Shown: piece by piece, positions 46,807 to 58,037 of the stretch | How positions within the stretch are numbered: the first letter of the stretch is position 1 | How the letters are laid out: each line of letters opens with the position of its first letter | Assembly: GCF_900116005.1 (NCBI RefSeq) | Contig: NZ_FOYI01000015.1 | Coordinates: forward strand, 1-58,282 | Reading direction: 5' to 3' | Source: Poseidonocella sedimentorum | GTDB lineage: Bacteria; Pseudomonadota; Alphaproteobacteria; Rhodobacterales; Rhodobacteraceae | DNA: 58,282 nucleotides | Notes under the pieces: generated by a model | Databases searched by the model: none | Told to the model about the DNA's origin: nothing | What the model saw: only the letters and a program-made list of their open reading frames with translations | Program-made: the position numbers and the translations under genes

Positions 46807-47313
46807 GTGACCCAGACCTTCGTCCCCGGCCCCGACACCTCGCGGCACTTCCGCGATGCCCTGGGCTGCTTCTCCACCGGCGTGACCATCGTCACCTGCC
46901 GCAGCCCCGAGGGCCCGCTCGGCATCACCGTCAACTCCTTCGCCGCGGTCTCGCTCGATCCGCCGCTTGTGCTGTGGTCCCCGGCCAAGGACTCGGACCG
47001 GTACGATGCCTTCATGGCCGCCGAGCACTACGCGATCCATGTCATTGGTTCCGATCAGGAAGCCCTCGCCATGAGCTTTGCCCGCAAAGGCGCGGCCTTC
47101 GAGGGGCTGGAGGTGTCAGAGAATGACGCGGGCGTGCCGGTGCTGCCGCAGAGCCTCGCGCGGTTCGATTGCCAGATCGCGGCCCGCCATGACGGGGGCG
47201 ATCATTCGATCCTCGTGGGCCGGGTGCTGCTCGCCCAGCATCGCGGCGGCGAGCCGCTGCTCTTCGTGCGCGGCAAATTCGGCCGGTTCATGGGCGTGAA
47301 AGACGGCGGCTGA
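46807..47313 (+). CDS. Flavin reductase family protein
   Basis: The 168-aa protein follows the flavin reductase-like FMN-binding fold: HFRDALGCFSTGVTIVTCRS, LGITVNSFAAVSLDPPLVLW, FARKGAAFEGLEVSENDAGV and the iron-sulfur-free core ending HRGGEPLLFVRGKFGRFM. Such proteins supply reduced flavin to monooxygenases or act alone. The start is GTG at 46807 with AAGGA about 12 bases upstream, so it is not certain. It is divergent from the TRAP operon. Confidence 0.88.
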   Translation: MTQTFVPGPDTSRHFRDALGCFSTGVTIVTCRSPEGPLGITVNSFAAVSLDPPLVLWSPAKDSDRYDAFMAAEHYAIHVIGSDQEALAMSFARKGAAFEGLEVSENDAGVPVLPQSLARFDCQIAARHDGGDHSILVGRVLLAQHRGGEPLLFVRGKFGRFMGVKDGG

Positions 47314-47351
47314 GCGCAGGCCGCGACCGGTCCTGGAAAGAAAGGCGCCGC

Positions 47352-47720
47352 CTAAAAATGCGCCTTGGGCTCGTCGGGCTTGCCCGCCGCCAAGGCCATC
47401 ACCCCGCCGAGCCCCGCAAAGGCGATGGGGAACATGGTGAAGACGTTGAAACCGAAAGCGGCAAAGAGCCCCGCCGCCGAGAGCAGCAGTAGCGCCCCAC
47501 CCCAGAGCGCACGCGCCTTGGCCATTGCCCCGCCCGCGATCGCGAGCAGCGGCGAGAGGATCGACACCGCCCGCACAAGGCCGGGCTTGTCGAACATGCC
47601 GAAGGTCTGCTCGACCCCGTCATAGCGCGCCACAAGCTCGGTATAGCCGAAGCCGAAAAACCCCACGATCATGCCGATCGCCCCGGCAATGATGCCCAAT
47701 GTCAATGCGGCGTTGCGCAT
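47352..47720 (-). CDS. Small integral membrane protein
   Basis: The 122-aa protein has four predicted transmembrane helices (ALTLGIIAGAIGMIVGFFGF, AVSILSPLLAIAGGAMA, ALWGGALLLLSAAGLFAAFG, MFPIAFAGLGGVMALAAG) and a short charged tail. It resembles DUF4064-type membrane proteins. Function is unknown. It lies 69 bases downstream of the ArsC-like gene on the same strand and may be co-transcribed. Confidence 0.75.
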   Translation of the reverse strand: MRNAALTLGIIAGAIGMIVGFFGFGYTELVARYDGVEQTFGMFDKPGLVRAVSILSPLLAIAGGAMAKARALWGGALLLLSAAGLFAAFGFNVFTMFPIAFAGLGGVMALAAGKPDEPKAHF

Positions 47721-47789
47721 GCCCGCTCTCCTGTCCTGCCCCGGCGCGGCGCCCGGATGTTCGCGCCCCAGATATGCGCTCGGGCGCGA

Positions 47790-48104
47790 TTAGCCAAGCA
47801 GCGCGGCCTGCACGTCCTTGCCCCAGCCCAGATGGAGCGCGGTGTCATCGTCGATCAGGGGCCGTTTCATCAGCGCCGGATGGGCCTCCAGCAGCTCCAG
47901 CGGCGGACGCGCGCGCTCAGCCTCCGAAAGCCCCCGCCAGGTGGTCGAGCGTGTGTTGAGCAGCGCCGCGCCAAAGGTCTCGAAGGCCCGCGCCCGCAGC
48001 TCCGGCGCCATCGGCATATGCCGGATGTCGATCACTTCGGCCCCGTCCAGCGCTTTGGCGGCCTTGCGGCAGGTGTCACAAGTTTTCAGCCCATAGATTC
48101 GCAT
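47790..48104 (-). CDS. ArsC/Spx-like thioredoxin-fold protein
   Basis: The 104-aa protein starts MRIYGLKTCDTCRKAAKALD with a CxxC motif, then LLNTRSTTWRGLSEAERARP and HPALMKRPLIDDDTALHLGW. This is the arsenate reductase/Spx/YffB family; the short length and the RPLI-D segment fit the YffB-like branch, whose role is unclear, more than a true arsenate reductase. AGGAG lies just upstream of the ATG at 48102-48104. There is no arsenic-resistance gene nearby. Confidence 0.85.
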   Translation of the reverse strand: MRIYGLKTCDTCRKAAKALDGAEVIDIRHMPMAPELRARAFETFGAALLNTRSTTWRGLSEAERARPPLELLEAHPALMKRPLIDDDTALHLGWGKDVQAALLG

Positions 48105-48222
48105 GATTTCTCCTAGTTTGCCCTTAGGTTTGTCCAAGTTTCAGCGATCATTTCAGCCAAGGCATTGAAATCGCTTTACTCGCAAAGCTTGATTTTTTCG
48201 ACGTGCGTGCAATCCTACGTAG

Positions 48223-48236
48223 TGTAACCGGTCACA
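48223..48236. promoter_or_regulatory. Palindrome in the cold-shock gene leader
   Basis: TGTAACCGGTCACA is a 14-bp palindrome apart from one mismatched pair and lies about 92 bases before the cspA start in the upstream/leader region. It could be an operator or part of a leader structure. No regulator is identified. Confidence 0.35.
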
Positions 48237-48327
48237 ATTTCCGAAATCCGCGAGGTGATCGCGAGAGCTTGGCGCCGGTTTCCGGACCGGGCCGTTCCCG
48301 GATTTGAGTGACGACAAGGAGAAGACG

Positions 48328-48534
48328 ATGCCCAACGGCACCGTGAAATGGTTCAACACCACGAAGGGTTACGGGTTCATTGAGCCCGAAACGGGAGAGA
48401 AGGATGTGTTCGTCCATATTTCCGCAGTCGAACGATCCGGCCTGACGGGGTTGTCCGACAATCAGAAGGTCAGTTTCGAGTTCGAAGAAGGCCGCGACGG
48501 GCGCAAGATGGCCGGACAGCTCAAGCCGCTGTGA
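48328..48534 (+). CDS. cspA: Cold-shock protein (CspA family)
   Basis: The 68-aa protein has the RNA-binding motifs KWFNTTKGYGFI (RNP1) and DVFVHISAVE (RNP2). It binds single-stranded RNA and acts as an RNA chaperone. The ATG at 48328 follows AAGGAG by seven bases. A long AT-rich leader of more than 150 bases precedes it, typical of genes controlled by temperature-sensitive leader structure. Confidence 0.96.
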   Translation: MPNGTVKWFNTTKGYGFIEPETGEKDVFVHISAVERSGLTGLSDNQKVSFEFEEGRDGRKMAGQLKPL

Positions 48535-48561
48535 CGCGTTGAGCCGAACACACCGCGCAAG

Positions 48562-48867
48562 TCAGTCCGACCGCGCGGCATAGATCATGACCGCTGCCGT
48601 CAGCAGCAAGACCCCCTGAACGGAGACATCGCCGATTACCTCTTTGGGCCCGGCCACGGCGGGCGAGCGCGCGCTGTGGTCGGTCACTTGCGTAGAGATG
48701 AACGGATCCTGCGCGGCCGGCGCGGGCGCGGCGCTTTGCGCGCGCCCCTCCGCCGACGTCGTCTGGGCCGTCGCGAGCAGCATCGCAAGGCCGACCGCCA
48801 GCGCGCGCCGGGTGGCGCGGGGCGTTCTCTGCTCGGGATAGGGTTGGTGAGTGCTGAACTGTGTCAT
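48562..48867 (-). CDS. Small exported or membrane-anchored protein
   Basis: The 101-aa protein has an N-terminal hydrophobic segment after basic residues (ATRRALAVGLAMLLATAQTT) that looks like a signal peptide, a low-complexity Ala/Pro linker (APAPAAQDP) and a C-terminal helix (VSVQGVLLLTAAVMIYAARS). No family is recognised. GGAGG lies about 12 bases before the ATG at 48865-48867. It stands alone between cspA and the aminotransferase operon. Confidence 0.5.
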   Translation of the reverse strand: MTQFSTHQPYPEQRTPRATRRALAVGLAMLLATAQTTSAEGRAQSAAPAPAAQDPFISTQVTDHSARSPAVAGPKEVIGDVSVQGVLLLTAAVMIYAARSD

Positions 48868-49024
48868 GCCGGCTCGCGCCTCCGGGGTGGGCCAGCCTCT
48901 CGTCGCAAGGGCTGGGCTTGATTGATCAGGCCGCCAACGCGGCCGCTCGTCCGGCAACCCGGCCCTGAGCATCGCGGCGCATGCTACAACAGATCGCACA
49001 GGACACAAGCGCGCATCCGATGCC

Positions 49025-51473
<2,449 letters not shown>

Positions 51474-51676
51474 CCCGGCGTCACAGCCGCGCCCCGGCCC
51501 GGCGCCCGTCCCGAAGGCGGCCCGGGCGCCATGCTCCAAGCCCCTTTCTCAAAGCGCTTTTTAACCAGACCGGCCGGGTTCTCCGGGAAAATCTGTCAGC
51601 TTTTCCAATACGTTTAACCGAAAATTTCCGAAATCACGCGAAAACTCCGAAGCAAGAAATTGATTTGGAGTAAACC

Positions 51677-52174
51677 ATGAGCGCTCATGACCAGATTGCC
51701 TCATTGCCCGAGCTGAGCCTGGGGGGAAGCTATCTCGAAGCCCTCGCGATGGTCGAGCGCCTCCACCGGCTCTTGCTCGACGTGATCAAGGACGAATTCG
51801 AGCGGCTCGGTGTGCTGGAGATCAACGCGGTTCAGGGGCTCTTGCTGTTCAACATCGGCGACAACGAGGTGACCGCGGGTGAGCTCAAGACGCGCGGCTA
51901 CTATCAGGGCAGCAACGTCAGCTACAACCTCAAGAAGCTCGTCGAATGTGGCTTCATGCACCACGAGCGCTGCGAGGTCGATCGCCGCTCGGTGCGCGTC
52001 CGCCTCACGGAAAAGGGACGCAAGATCCGCGATGTGGTCCACGATCTCTTCGCCCGGCACGCGGCGGGCATGGAGAGCAAAGGCGTCATGGACGGCCCGA
52101 CCCTCGAAGACATCACCGCCACGCTGCGCCGGCTGGAGCGCTACTGGTCCGACCAGATCCGCTACATCTACTGA
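51677..52174 (+). CDS. ldtR: MarR-family regulator, LdtR type
   Basis: The 165-aa winged-helix protein closely follows LdtR: YLEALAMVERLHRLLLDVIK, NAVQGLLLFNIGDNEVTAGE, KTRGYYQGSNVSYNLKKLVE, CEVDRRSVRVRLTEKG. In Rhizobiales LdtR controls an L,D-transpeptidase and osmotic and stress tolerance; a similar role here is inference. GGAG lies about eight bases before the ATG at 51677. The leader (51580-51670) is AT-rich and should hold the promoter. Confidence 0.9.
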   Translation: MSAHDQIASLPELSLGGSYLEALAMVERLHRLLLDVIKDEFERLGVLEINAVQGLLLFNIGDNEVTAGELKTRGYYQGSNVSYNLKKLVECGFMHHERCEVDRRSVRVRLTEKGRKIRDVVHDLFARHAAGMESKGVMDGPTLEDITATLRRLERYWSDQIRYIY

Positions 52175-52278
52175 GCCCGCTCCCGGGTGCGTTGCGGGCG
52201 CATCCCGCGCGCCCACAGCCGGAGAGGCCGCGCCTCCCCCCTCGCCCGCGCCGCGCGCGGTGCCCTACCTTATCCGCC

Positions 52279-52713
52279 TCACCAATGCCCGGTGTTGCCC
52301 ATGCTGGCCCAAGGTTCCTGCGGCGCAAGCGCCTCGCCCCGCTGCAACAGCTCGATCGAGACATTGTCGGGGCTGCGCACAAAGGCCATGTGCCCGTCGC
52401 GCGGGGGCCGGTTGATCGTTATCCCCGCATCCATAAGCGTCTGGCAAAGCGCGTAAATATCGTCGACCCGATAGGCCAGATGCCCAAAATGCCGCGAATC
52501 CGACGGCAGGCCCTCATCGCCATCCCAGTTGTAGGTCAGCTCGACATCCGCCGTCCCGTCTGCCTGTCCCGGCGGGCACAGGAACACCAGCGTGAAGCGC
52601 CCGCCCTCGTTCTCGATGCGGCGCCGCTCGGTGAGCCCGAGAAGCTCGTAAAACTTGATCGACGCGTCCAGATCCTTCACCCGAACCATGGTGTGCAGAT
52701 ATTCTATGCCCAT
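52279..52713 (-). CDS. gloA: Lactoylglutathione lyase (glyoxalase I)
   Basis: The 144-aa VOC-fold protein starts MGIEYLHTMVRVKDLDASIK. Four metal ligands can be placed by comparison with E. coli GloA: H in YLHTM, E in DVELTYNWD, H in HFGHLAYRV and E in SIELLQ. It converts the methylglyoxal-glutathione adduct to lactoylglutathione. AGGAGG lies eight bases before the ATG at 52711-52713; longer frames are ignored. Confidence 0.94.
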   Translation of the reverse strand: MGIEYLHTMVRVKDLDASIKFYELLGLTERRRIENEGGRFTLVFLCPPGQADGTADVELTYNWDGDEGLPSDSRHFGHLAYRVDDIYALCQTLMDAGITINRPPRDGHMAFVRSPDNVSIELLQRGEALAPQEPWASMGNTGHW

Positions 52714-52906
52714 CGGGGCCTCCTTTAGCTGAGACATCCGGCGCAGTCTCCCCGCGCCCGCTGGCGCAGAGCCTAGAGCGTTTCGCGCCGCCGTCCAATC
52801 ACCAAAACCCACCCGCATGACGCGGTTCCGCAGAGCCGGCCCGCAAGATATAGTGGTCTGCGACTCAACAAAGACCGCACAATCCCGCCCAGAAGGAGCG
52901 CCGCAC

Positions 52907-53812
52907 ATGACCCTCACCCCCGAGCAGCAGGCCGAGATCGAAGAGCAGCGCGGCACCACGCGGCAAACCCTGCGCGCCACCAGCCCCGGCATGGAGGCCC
53001 ACCTCTACACCGCCTACCCGGTGCTCGACCACGGGCTCGTCCGGGTCATCGACTACATGGGCGACGACGAAGCCATCTGTCAGGCCGCCCGCGTCTCCTA
53101 CGGCCGCGGCACCAAGTCGGTCCAGAATGACGAAGGCCTGATCCGCTACCTCATGCGCCACTGGCACTCGACCCCCTTCGAGATGTGCGAAATCAAGCTC
53201 CACGTGAAGCTCCCCGTCTTCGTCGCCCGCCAGTGGATCCGCCACCGGACAGCCAACGTCAACGAATACTCCGCCCGCTACTCGATCCTCGACCGCGAAT
53301 TCTACATCCCCCAGCCCGAACACCTCGCCGCCCAGTCGGTGGTCAACAACCAGGGCCGGGGCGAAGCGCTCTCCGGCGAAGAGGCCGACCGCGTGTTGCG
53401 CTACCTGCGCGACGACGCCATGCGCGCCTATGACCACTACGAGGAAATGATCAGCGACGACGGCCAACAAGGCCTCGCCCGCGAACTCGCGCGCATGAAC
53501 CTGCCCGCCAATATCTACACCCAATGGTACTGGAAGGTGGACCTGCACAACCTGCTGCACTTCCTGCGCCTGCGCGCCGACGCCCACGCCCAATACGAAA
53601 TCCGCGTCTACGCCGAAGAAATCTGCAAAATCGTCGCCGATTGGGTCCCCTTTGCCTACAAAGCCTTCGAAGACTACCGCATGGGCGGCACCACCCTCTC
53701 GGCCACAGCCCTTGATTGCGTCCGCCGAACGCTGAAAGGTGAAGAGATTACACAGGAGAATTCCGGCATGTCCAAAGGGGAATGGCGTGAGTTTGAGGGT
53801 TTAATGAGATAG
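52907..53812 (+). CDS. thyX: Flavin-dependent thymidylate synthase ThyX
   Basis: The 301-aa protein carries the ThyX motif [19 protein letters not shown] (RHRxxSxxxxSR type), the FAD-binding [20 protein letters not shown] and the conserved [20 protein letters not shown]. It makes dTMP using FAD and methylene-tetrahydrofolate. AAGGAG lies nine bases before the ATG at 52907. The last 25 or so codons (from about 53,735) are visibly AT-richer than the rest, although the protein ending ([13 protein letters not shown]) looks normal. The next gene begins six bases after the stop. Confidence 0.95.
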   Translation: MTLTPEQQAEIEEQRGTTRQTLRATSPGMEAHLYTAYPVLDHGLVRVIDYMGDDEAICQAARVSYGRGTKSVQNDEGLIRYLMRHWHSTPFEMCEIKLHVKLPVFVARQWIRHRTANVNEYSARYSILDREFYIPQPEHLAAQSVVNNQGRGEALSGEEADRVLRYLRDDAMRAYDHYEEMISDDGQQGLARELARMNLPANIYTQWYWKVDLHNLLHFLRLRADAHAQYEIRVYAEEICKIVADWVPFAYKAFEDYRMGGTTLSATALDCVRRTLKGEEITQENSGMSKGEWREFEGLMR

Positions 53813-53818
53813 CTATTT

Positions 53819-54505
53819 ATGACTGAAAAAGTTGACAAAAATCTTGCGCGCCTCAAAATTGAGCTTCGAGGCCTCGAAAGAGCAAATAGTGATCTCGCGA
53901 ATGCAAAAGATAGCACGGATGCTCATTTGGCTTGGGCCAACTTCGTACGGCATTTGAAGCTATCCCTGAACTTGGTTTTTAGAATCGGTAAGGATAACCC
54001 CAAACGCCGACCTATAGCTTGGAAAAGAGAAAATTTCGCATCTGCAGACAAATTCGTCAGATTTATGGTCCAGAGCAGAAATCACATTGATCACCCAGAG
54101 GACGAATTCAAAAGAGATTTAGTTAGCGGGGAGTTGCTCGACACTCATTTGATTGTTGCACCAGACGCCTCCGGTGGAGGCTTAATGAGAATACCTTTTG
54201 GTCAAGACCTTACGATGATAAATTGCAGCTTAAACGGCCATCCAATAAGCGGTACCATTGAATGGGCTGAAAGGCGAATTGCGAAAGTCGTCGGAAACAT
54301 ACCTGCCGTGATACGTAATCGTGATTTTTATGTATCAACGATCACGGACCAAGAGGGAAAATCAATCCCAGTTCCTTTGCACCCAAATCTAAACGTAAAG
54401 CAAAGCGCTGGTGAACTTGCCAAATACGGCGTTGCATGGATTGATGAAAGTCTGAATCTTTTACTCACAGATGAACAGAGGGAATTTCTTTCCTTATCAA
54501 TCTAG
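53819..54505 (+). CDS. AT-rich hypothetical gene with HEPN-like RNHIDH motif
   Basis: The 228-aa protein is not recognised. Its first 100 residues are helical, with AWANFVRHLKLSLNLVFRIG and KFVRFMVQSRNHIDHPEDEF. R-N-H-I-D-H fits the R-x4-H motif of HEPN-type RNases. The second half is mixed beta. The gene is much AT-richer than its neighbours and sits six bases behind thyX, between it and the convergent epimerase, which points to recent acquisition. The start has only a weak ribosome site, so it may depend on thyX translation. HEPN identity is inference. Confidence 0.55.
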   Translation: MTEKVDKNLARLKIELRGLERANSDLANAKDSTDAHLAWANFVRHLKLSLNLVFRIGKDNPKRRPIAWKRENFASADKFVRFMVQSRNHIDHPEDEFKRDLVSGELLDTHLIVAPDASGGGLMRIPFGQDLTMINCSLNGHPISGTIEWAERRIAKVVGNIPAVIRNRDFYVSTITDQEGKSIPVPLHPNLNVKQSAGELAKYGVAWIDESLNLLLTDEQREFLSLSI

Positions 54506-54525
54506 CTGATTTTTCTGCAAGATTT

Positions 54526-55413
54526 TTAAACCTCGGTGGTCAGCACGTCGCGCCAGCTGTGTTTGGGGGCGAATCCGACGAGCTTTTGCGCCTTGGTGAT
54601 GTCGTAAAACGTCTCCCGTTCGCCCATCTCGCGCGTGACCGGCACACCCTCGTAGTAGCGCCGGCGCACCTCCGCGTTGCTGATCCCCACCGAAAGATCG
54701 GGGTTCGCGACGTTGAAAACCTCGTAGCCGAGCCCGTCGGTTTTGAGGCAACAGTCCACCATATGCCCCAGATCGCGCGCATCGATATAAGCGAATATGT
54801 TGCGGCGGCGGAGTGACGGGTCCTTCATGAAGGCCGGAAAATTCGCAGCGTATTCATGGGGTTCGATCACGTTGTTGATGCGAAGCCCGTAGATGTCGAT
54901 GCCCGATCTAGCCTGAAAGCTCCGCCCGCAGGCCTCGTTGGCGACCTTCGACATGGCGTAGCTGTCATGCGGCACGGTGGGGTGCGCCTCGTCCACCGGC
55001 AGGTAGTCCGGCTTGAGATCGCCATGGGCAAAGCAGACGGCGTAAGTCGTTTCGCTGGAGGCGAAAATCACCTTCGGGATCCCCAGTTTGACCGCCGCTT
55101 CCATGACGTTGTAGGTGCTCATCGTGTTGATGCGAAACGTCTCCTGATCGGGTTTGATCATGATCCGCGGGATGGCCGCGAAATGCACCACCGCGTCAAA
55201 CCGCGGCGTCGCGGGCTTTTCGAGATCGTCAAAATTCTTCATGGATGTCAGCGCATTAAAGACCGATCCTGAGTCCGTCAGATCGACCTGCAGCGAGTCG
55301 CACCCCTCCAGCGGCGCAAGATCGAGGTTCAGCACCTCATGCCCCTGCGCCTGCAGATAGGCGACCGCGTGCCGCCCTGCCTTGCCCGATCCGCCCGTGA
55401 ATGCAATCCGCAT
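54526..55413 (-). CDS. NAD-dependent epimerase/dehydratase
   Basis: The 295-aa extended short-chain dehydrogenase has the nucleotide-binding MRIAFTGGSGKAGRHAVAYL, the catalytic region FASSETTYAV and YxxxK in HDSYAMSKVANEA. It resembles sugar-nucleotide epimerases and uronate dehydrogenases; the substrate cannot be named. It is convergent with the AT-rich gene and divergent from parE, 118 bases away. Confidence 0.9.
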   Translation of the reverse strand: MRIAFTGGSGKAGRHAVAYLQAQGHEVLNLDLAPLEGCDSLQVDLTDSGSVFNALTSMKNFDDLEKPATPRFDAVVHFAAIPRIMIKPDQETFRINTMSTYNVMEAAVKLGIPKVIFASSETTYAVCFAHGDLKPDYLPVDEAHPTVPHDSYAMSKVANEACGRSFQARSGIDIYGLRINNVIEPHEYAANFPAFMKDPSLRRRNIFAYIDARDLGHMVDCCLKTDGLGYEVFNVANPDLSVGISNAEVRRRYYEGVPVTREMGERETFYDITKAQKLVGFAPKHSWRDVLTTEV

Positions 55414-55531
55414 GTGTCCCTCCGTTTTGCCCTCAGCATGGCGCTACGGCAGCGCGCGTCAATCGTCTTTTCCAAGCCCCCGCGCTCTGTCATACTCACC
55501 GCAAAACAAAGCCCCAAAAAAGTGAGCAGCC

Positions 55532-57490
55532 ATGGCCGATGACCTCCTGACCGCGACGGATGGCGGGGAATACAACGCCTCGCAGATCGAAGTCCTTGAA
55601 GGGCTCGAACCGGTGCGCAAACGCCCCGGCATGTATATCGGCGGCACCGACGAGCGCGCGCTCCATCACATGGTGGCCGAGATCCTCGACAACTCGATGG
55701 ACGAGGCCGTGGCGGGCCATGCCAACCGCATCGAGATCACGCTGAATGCCGATTTTTCCCTTACGGTTCAAGATAATGGCCGGGGCATTCCGATCGATCC
55801 GCACCCCAAGTTTCCGGGCAAGTCGGCGCTTGAGGTGATCCTCTGCACGCTGCATGCGGGGGGCAAGTTTTCGGGCAAGGCCTATGAGACATCGGGCGGG
55901 TTGCACGGGGTTGGCGCGTCGGTTGTGAACGCGCTGTCGGACAGTCTGGTGGTGCAGGTAGCGCGGAACCGGGAGCTCTATGAGCAGCGGTTTTCGCGGG
56001 GCGTCCCCCAGGGCGGGGTCGAGAAGATCGGCGCTGCGCCCAACCGGCGCGGGACGACCGTGACCTTCCACGCGGACCCCGAGATTTTCGGCCATCATCG
56101 CTTCAAGCCCGCGCGCGTTTTCAAGATGGTCCGCTCCAAGGCCTACCTTTTTTCCGGCGTCGAGATCCGTTGGAAGAGCTACATCGATGACGGCGAGACG
56201 CCGAACGAGGCGAGCTTCCATTTCCCCGGCGGGCTGTCGGATTACCTCACCGAAACGCTCGGATCCGCCTCCACCTACGCGGACAAGCCCTTTGCCGGTG
56301 TGGTTGATTTCAAAGAGAAATTCGGCGTTCCAGGTAAGGTGGAATGGGCAATCAACTGGACGCCCTCACGCGATGGGTTCATCCAGTCCTACTGCAACAC
56401 GGTGCCCACGCCGGAAGGCGGCACGCATGAGGCCGGCTTTTGGGCTGCGATCCTCAAGGGGATCCGTGCCTATGGCGAGCTGGTGGGCAACAAGAAGGCG
56501 GCGCAGATTACGCGCGAGGACCTGACGGCGGGCGGCTGCGCGCTGGTGTCCTGCTTCATCCGCGAGCCGGAATTCGTCGGCCAGACGAAGGACCGGCTGG
56601 CGACGACGGAGGCGCAGCGGCTGGTCGAGAACTCTGTGCGCGATCACTTCGACAACTGGCTCGCGGCGGATACGAAATCGGCCGGGTCGATCCTCGATTT
56701 CCTCGTCTTGCGGGCAGAAGAGCGCCTTCGGCGGCGGCAGGAGAAGGAAACGGCGCGCAAATCAGCAACGAAGAAACTGCGGCTTCCGGGCAAGTTGGTT
56801 GACTGTTCGGCCACGGCGCGGGACGGGACCGAGCTCTTCATCGTGGAGGGCGACTCGGCGGGCGGATCGGCCAAGATGGCGCGCGATCGCAAGACCCAGG
56901 CGCTGCTGCCGCTGCGGGGCAAGATCCTCAACGTGCTCGGGGCGGCCTCGTCGAAGCTGGGCACCAACGCCGAAATCAGTGACCTGACCCAGGCGCTCGG
57001 CACCGGGCTCGGGACGCGCTTCAACATCGACGATTTACGCTATGACAAGATCATCATCATGACCGACGCGGACGTGGACGGCGCGCATATCGCCTCGCTG
57101 CTCATGACGTTTTTCTTCACCCAGATGCGCCCGCTCATCGACCACGGCCACCTCTACCTCGCCTGCCCGCCGCTCTACCGGCTGACCCAAGGCGCGCGCC
57201 GGGTCTACTGCCTCGACGAGGCGGAGCGCGACATCTGGCTCGACAAGGGCCTCGGCGGCAAGGGCAAGATCGACGTCTCGCGCTTCAAGGGCCTTGGTGA
57301 AATGGACGCCAAGGACCTGAAGGAAACCACGATGGACCCGGGGTCGCGCAAGCTCATCCGGGTGACGATTGACGAGGACGAACCGGGGGAGACCGGGGAC
57401 CTTGTGGAACGGCTGATGGGGAAAAAGCCGGAACTGCGGTTTCAGTATATTCAGGAAAATGCGCGGTTTGTTGAGGAGTTGGATGTTTAG
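55532..57490 (+). CDS. parE: DNA topoisomerase IV subunit B
   Basis: The 652-aa protein has the GHKL ATPase motifs (ILDNSMDEAVAGHANRIEIT, DNGRGIPIDPHPKF, GLHGVGASVVNALS), the TOPRIM region (LFIVEGDSAGGSAKMARDRK, IIMTDADVDGAHIASLL) and a GyrB-type C-terminal end. EGDSAGG and DADVD hold the metal-binding acids. ParE works with ParC to unlink replicated chromosomes. The length fits ParE rather than the larger GyrB. The final 20 or so codons are AT-richer. Confidence 0.94.
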   Translation: MADDLLTATDGGEYNASQIEVLEGLEPVRKRPGMYIGGTDERALHHMVAEILDNSMDEAVAGHANRIEITLNADFSLTVQDNGRGIPIDPHPKFPGKSALEVILCTLHAGGKFSGKAYETSGGLHGVGASVVNALSDSLVVQVARNRELYEQRFSRGVPQGGVEKIGAAPNRRGTTVTFHADPEIFGHHRFKPARVFKMVRSKAYLFSGVEIRWKSYIDDGETPNEASFHFPGGLSDYLTETLGSASTYADKPFAGVVDFKEKFGVPGKVEWAINWTPSRDGFIQSYCNTVPTPEGGTHEAGFWAAILKGIRAYGELVGNKKAAQITREDLTAGGCALVSCFIREPEFVGQTKDRLATTEAQRLVENSVRDHFDNWLAADTKSAGSILDFLVLRAEERLRRRQEKETARKSATKKLRLPGKLVDCSATARDGTELFIVEGDSAGGSAKMARDRKTQALLPLRGKILNVLGAASSKLGTNAEISDLTQALGTGLGTRFNIDDLRYDKIIIMTDADVDGAHIASLLMTFFFTQMRPLIDHGHLYLACPPLYRLTQGARRVYCLDEAERDIWLDKGLGGKGKIDVSRFKGLGEMDAKDLKETTMDPGSRKLIRVTIDEDEPGETGDLVERLMGKKPELRFQYIQENARFVEELDV

Positions 57491-57501
57491 TCGATGACTA
57501 G

Positions 57502-58037
57502 TTATGGATCATCTCGTTGAAGCCAATCGGGAATTCGTTCGCGCGAGACTTCTAGGCTTTGCAGTTCCGCAGATTTGCCAACTTGCCGTAACCTATCATA
57601 AAGTTCCCTCTGCTCTCGCATAACTTTGGCGCCAAAGTATAGCGCCTTGAGGAAGTCTCGTTCGTCGTTCGTTTGTGATATCGGCCTCAAATCCATATCC
57701 ACATTCATATATTCAGAACAAACCCACTTTATAACCTCGGCAATCTTATCAATAGATATATTGATCATGCGGCGACTAACATCTTCCAATGGGACGCCTC
57801 CCTGCATCGTTGCTAGATCTGCGTGGGCAATCAGCTTGTTCGACAAATTTCTGGCAAAATCGCAATTATTCATAGCAGAATCAATTCGCGACTGAAGGAT
57901 CGGATCTTGTTTGCCAACATAGTTGCTAAAACCACGAACCGTAATCGATTTATTTTCGCCCCGTTTGTCCTGATAGGGGTCGGAAAGCCTTCGCAAGCCT
58001 AGCAGGCATCTTTCCATCAGAATCCGCTGTAGTACTA
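57502..58037 (-). pseudogene. AbiU2-like HEPN protein, 5' end cut by an IS5-family insertion
   Basis: The frame runs open from the IS boundary (about 58037) to a stop at 57502; an internal ATG at 58015-58017 would give 171 aa. Features recall the AbiU2-like HEPN group: LVLQRILMERCLLGLRRLSD before the start, then RNLSNKLIAHADLATMQGG, whose NKLIAH is the family-like core. AbiU2 was linked to phage abortive infection in lactococci. The N-terminus is missing because the element starts within the gene, so it is probably broken. It is AT-rich and convergent with parE, 11 bases from its stop. Confidence 0.55.
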
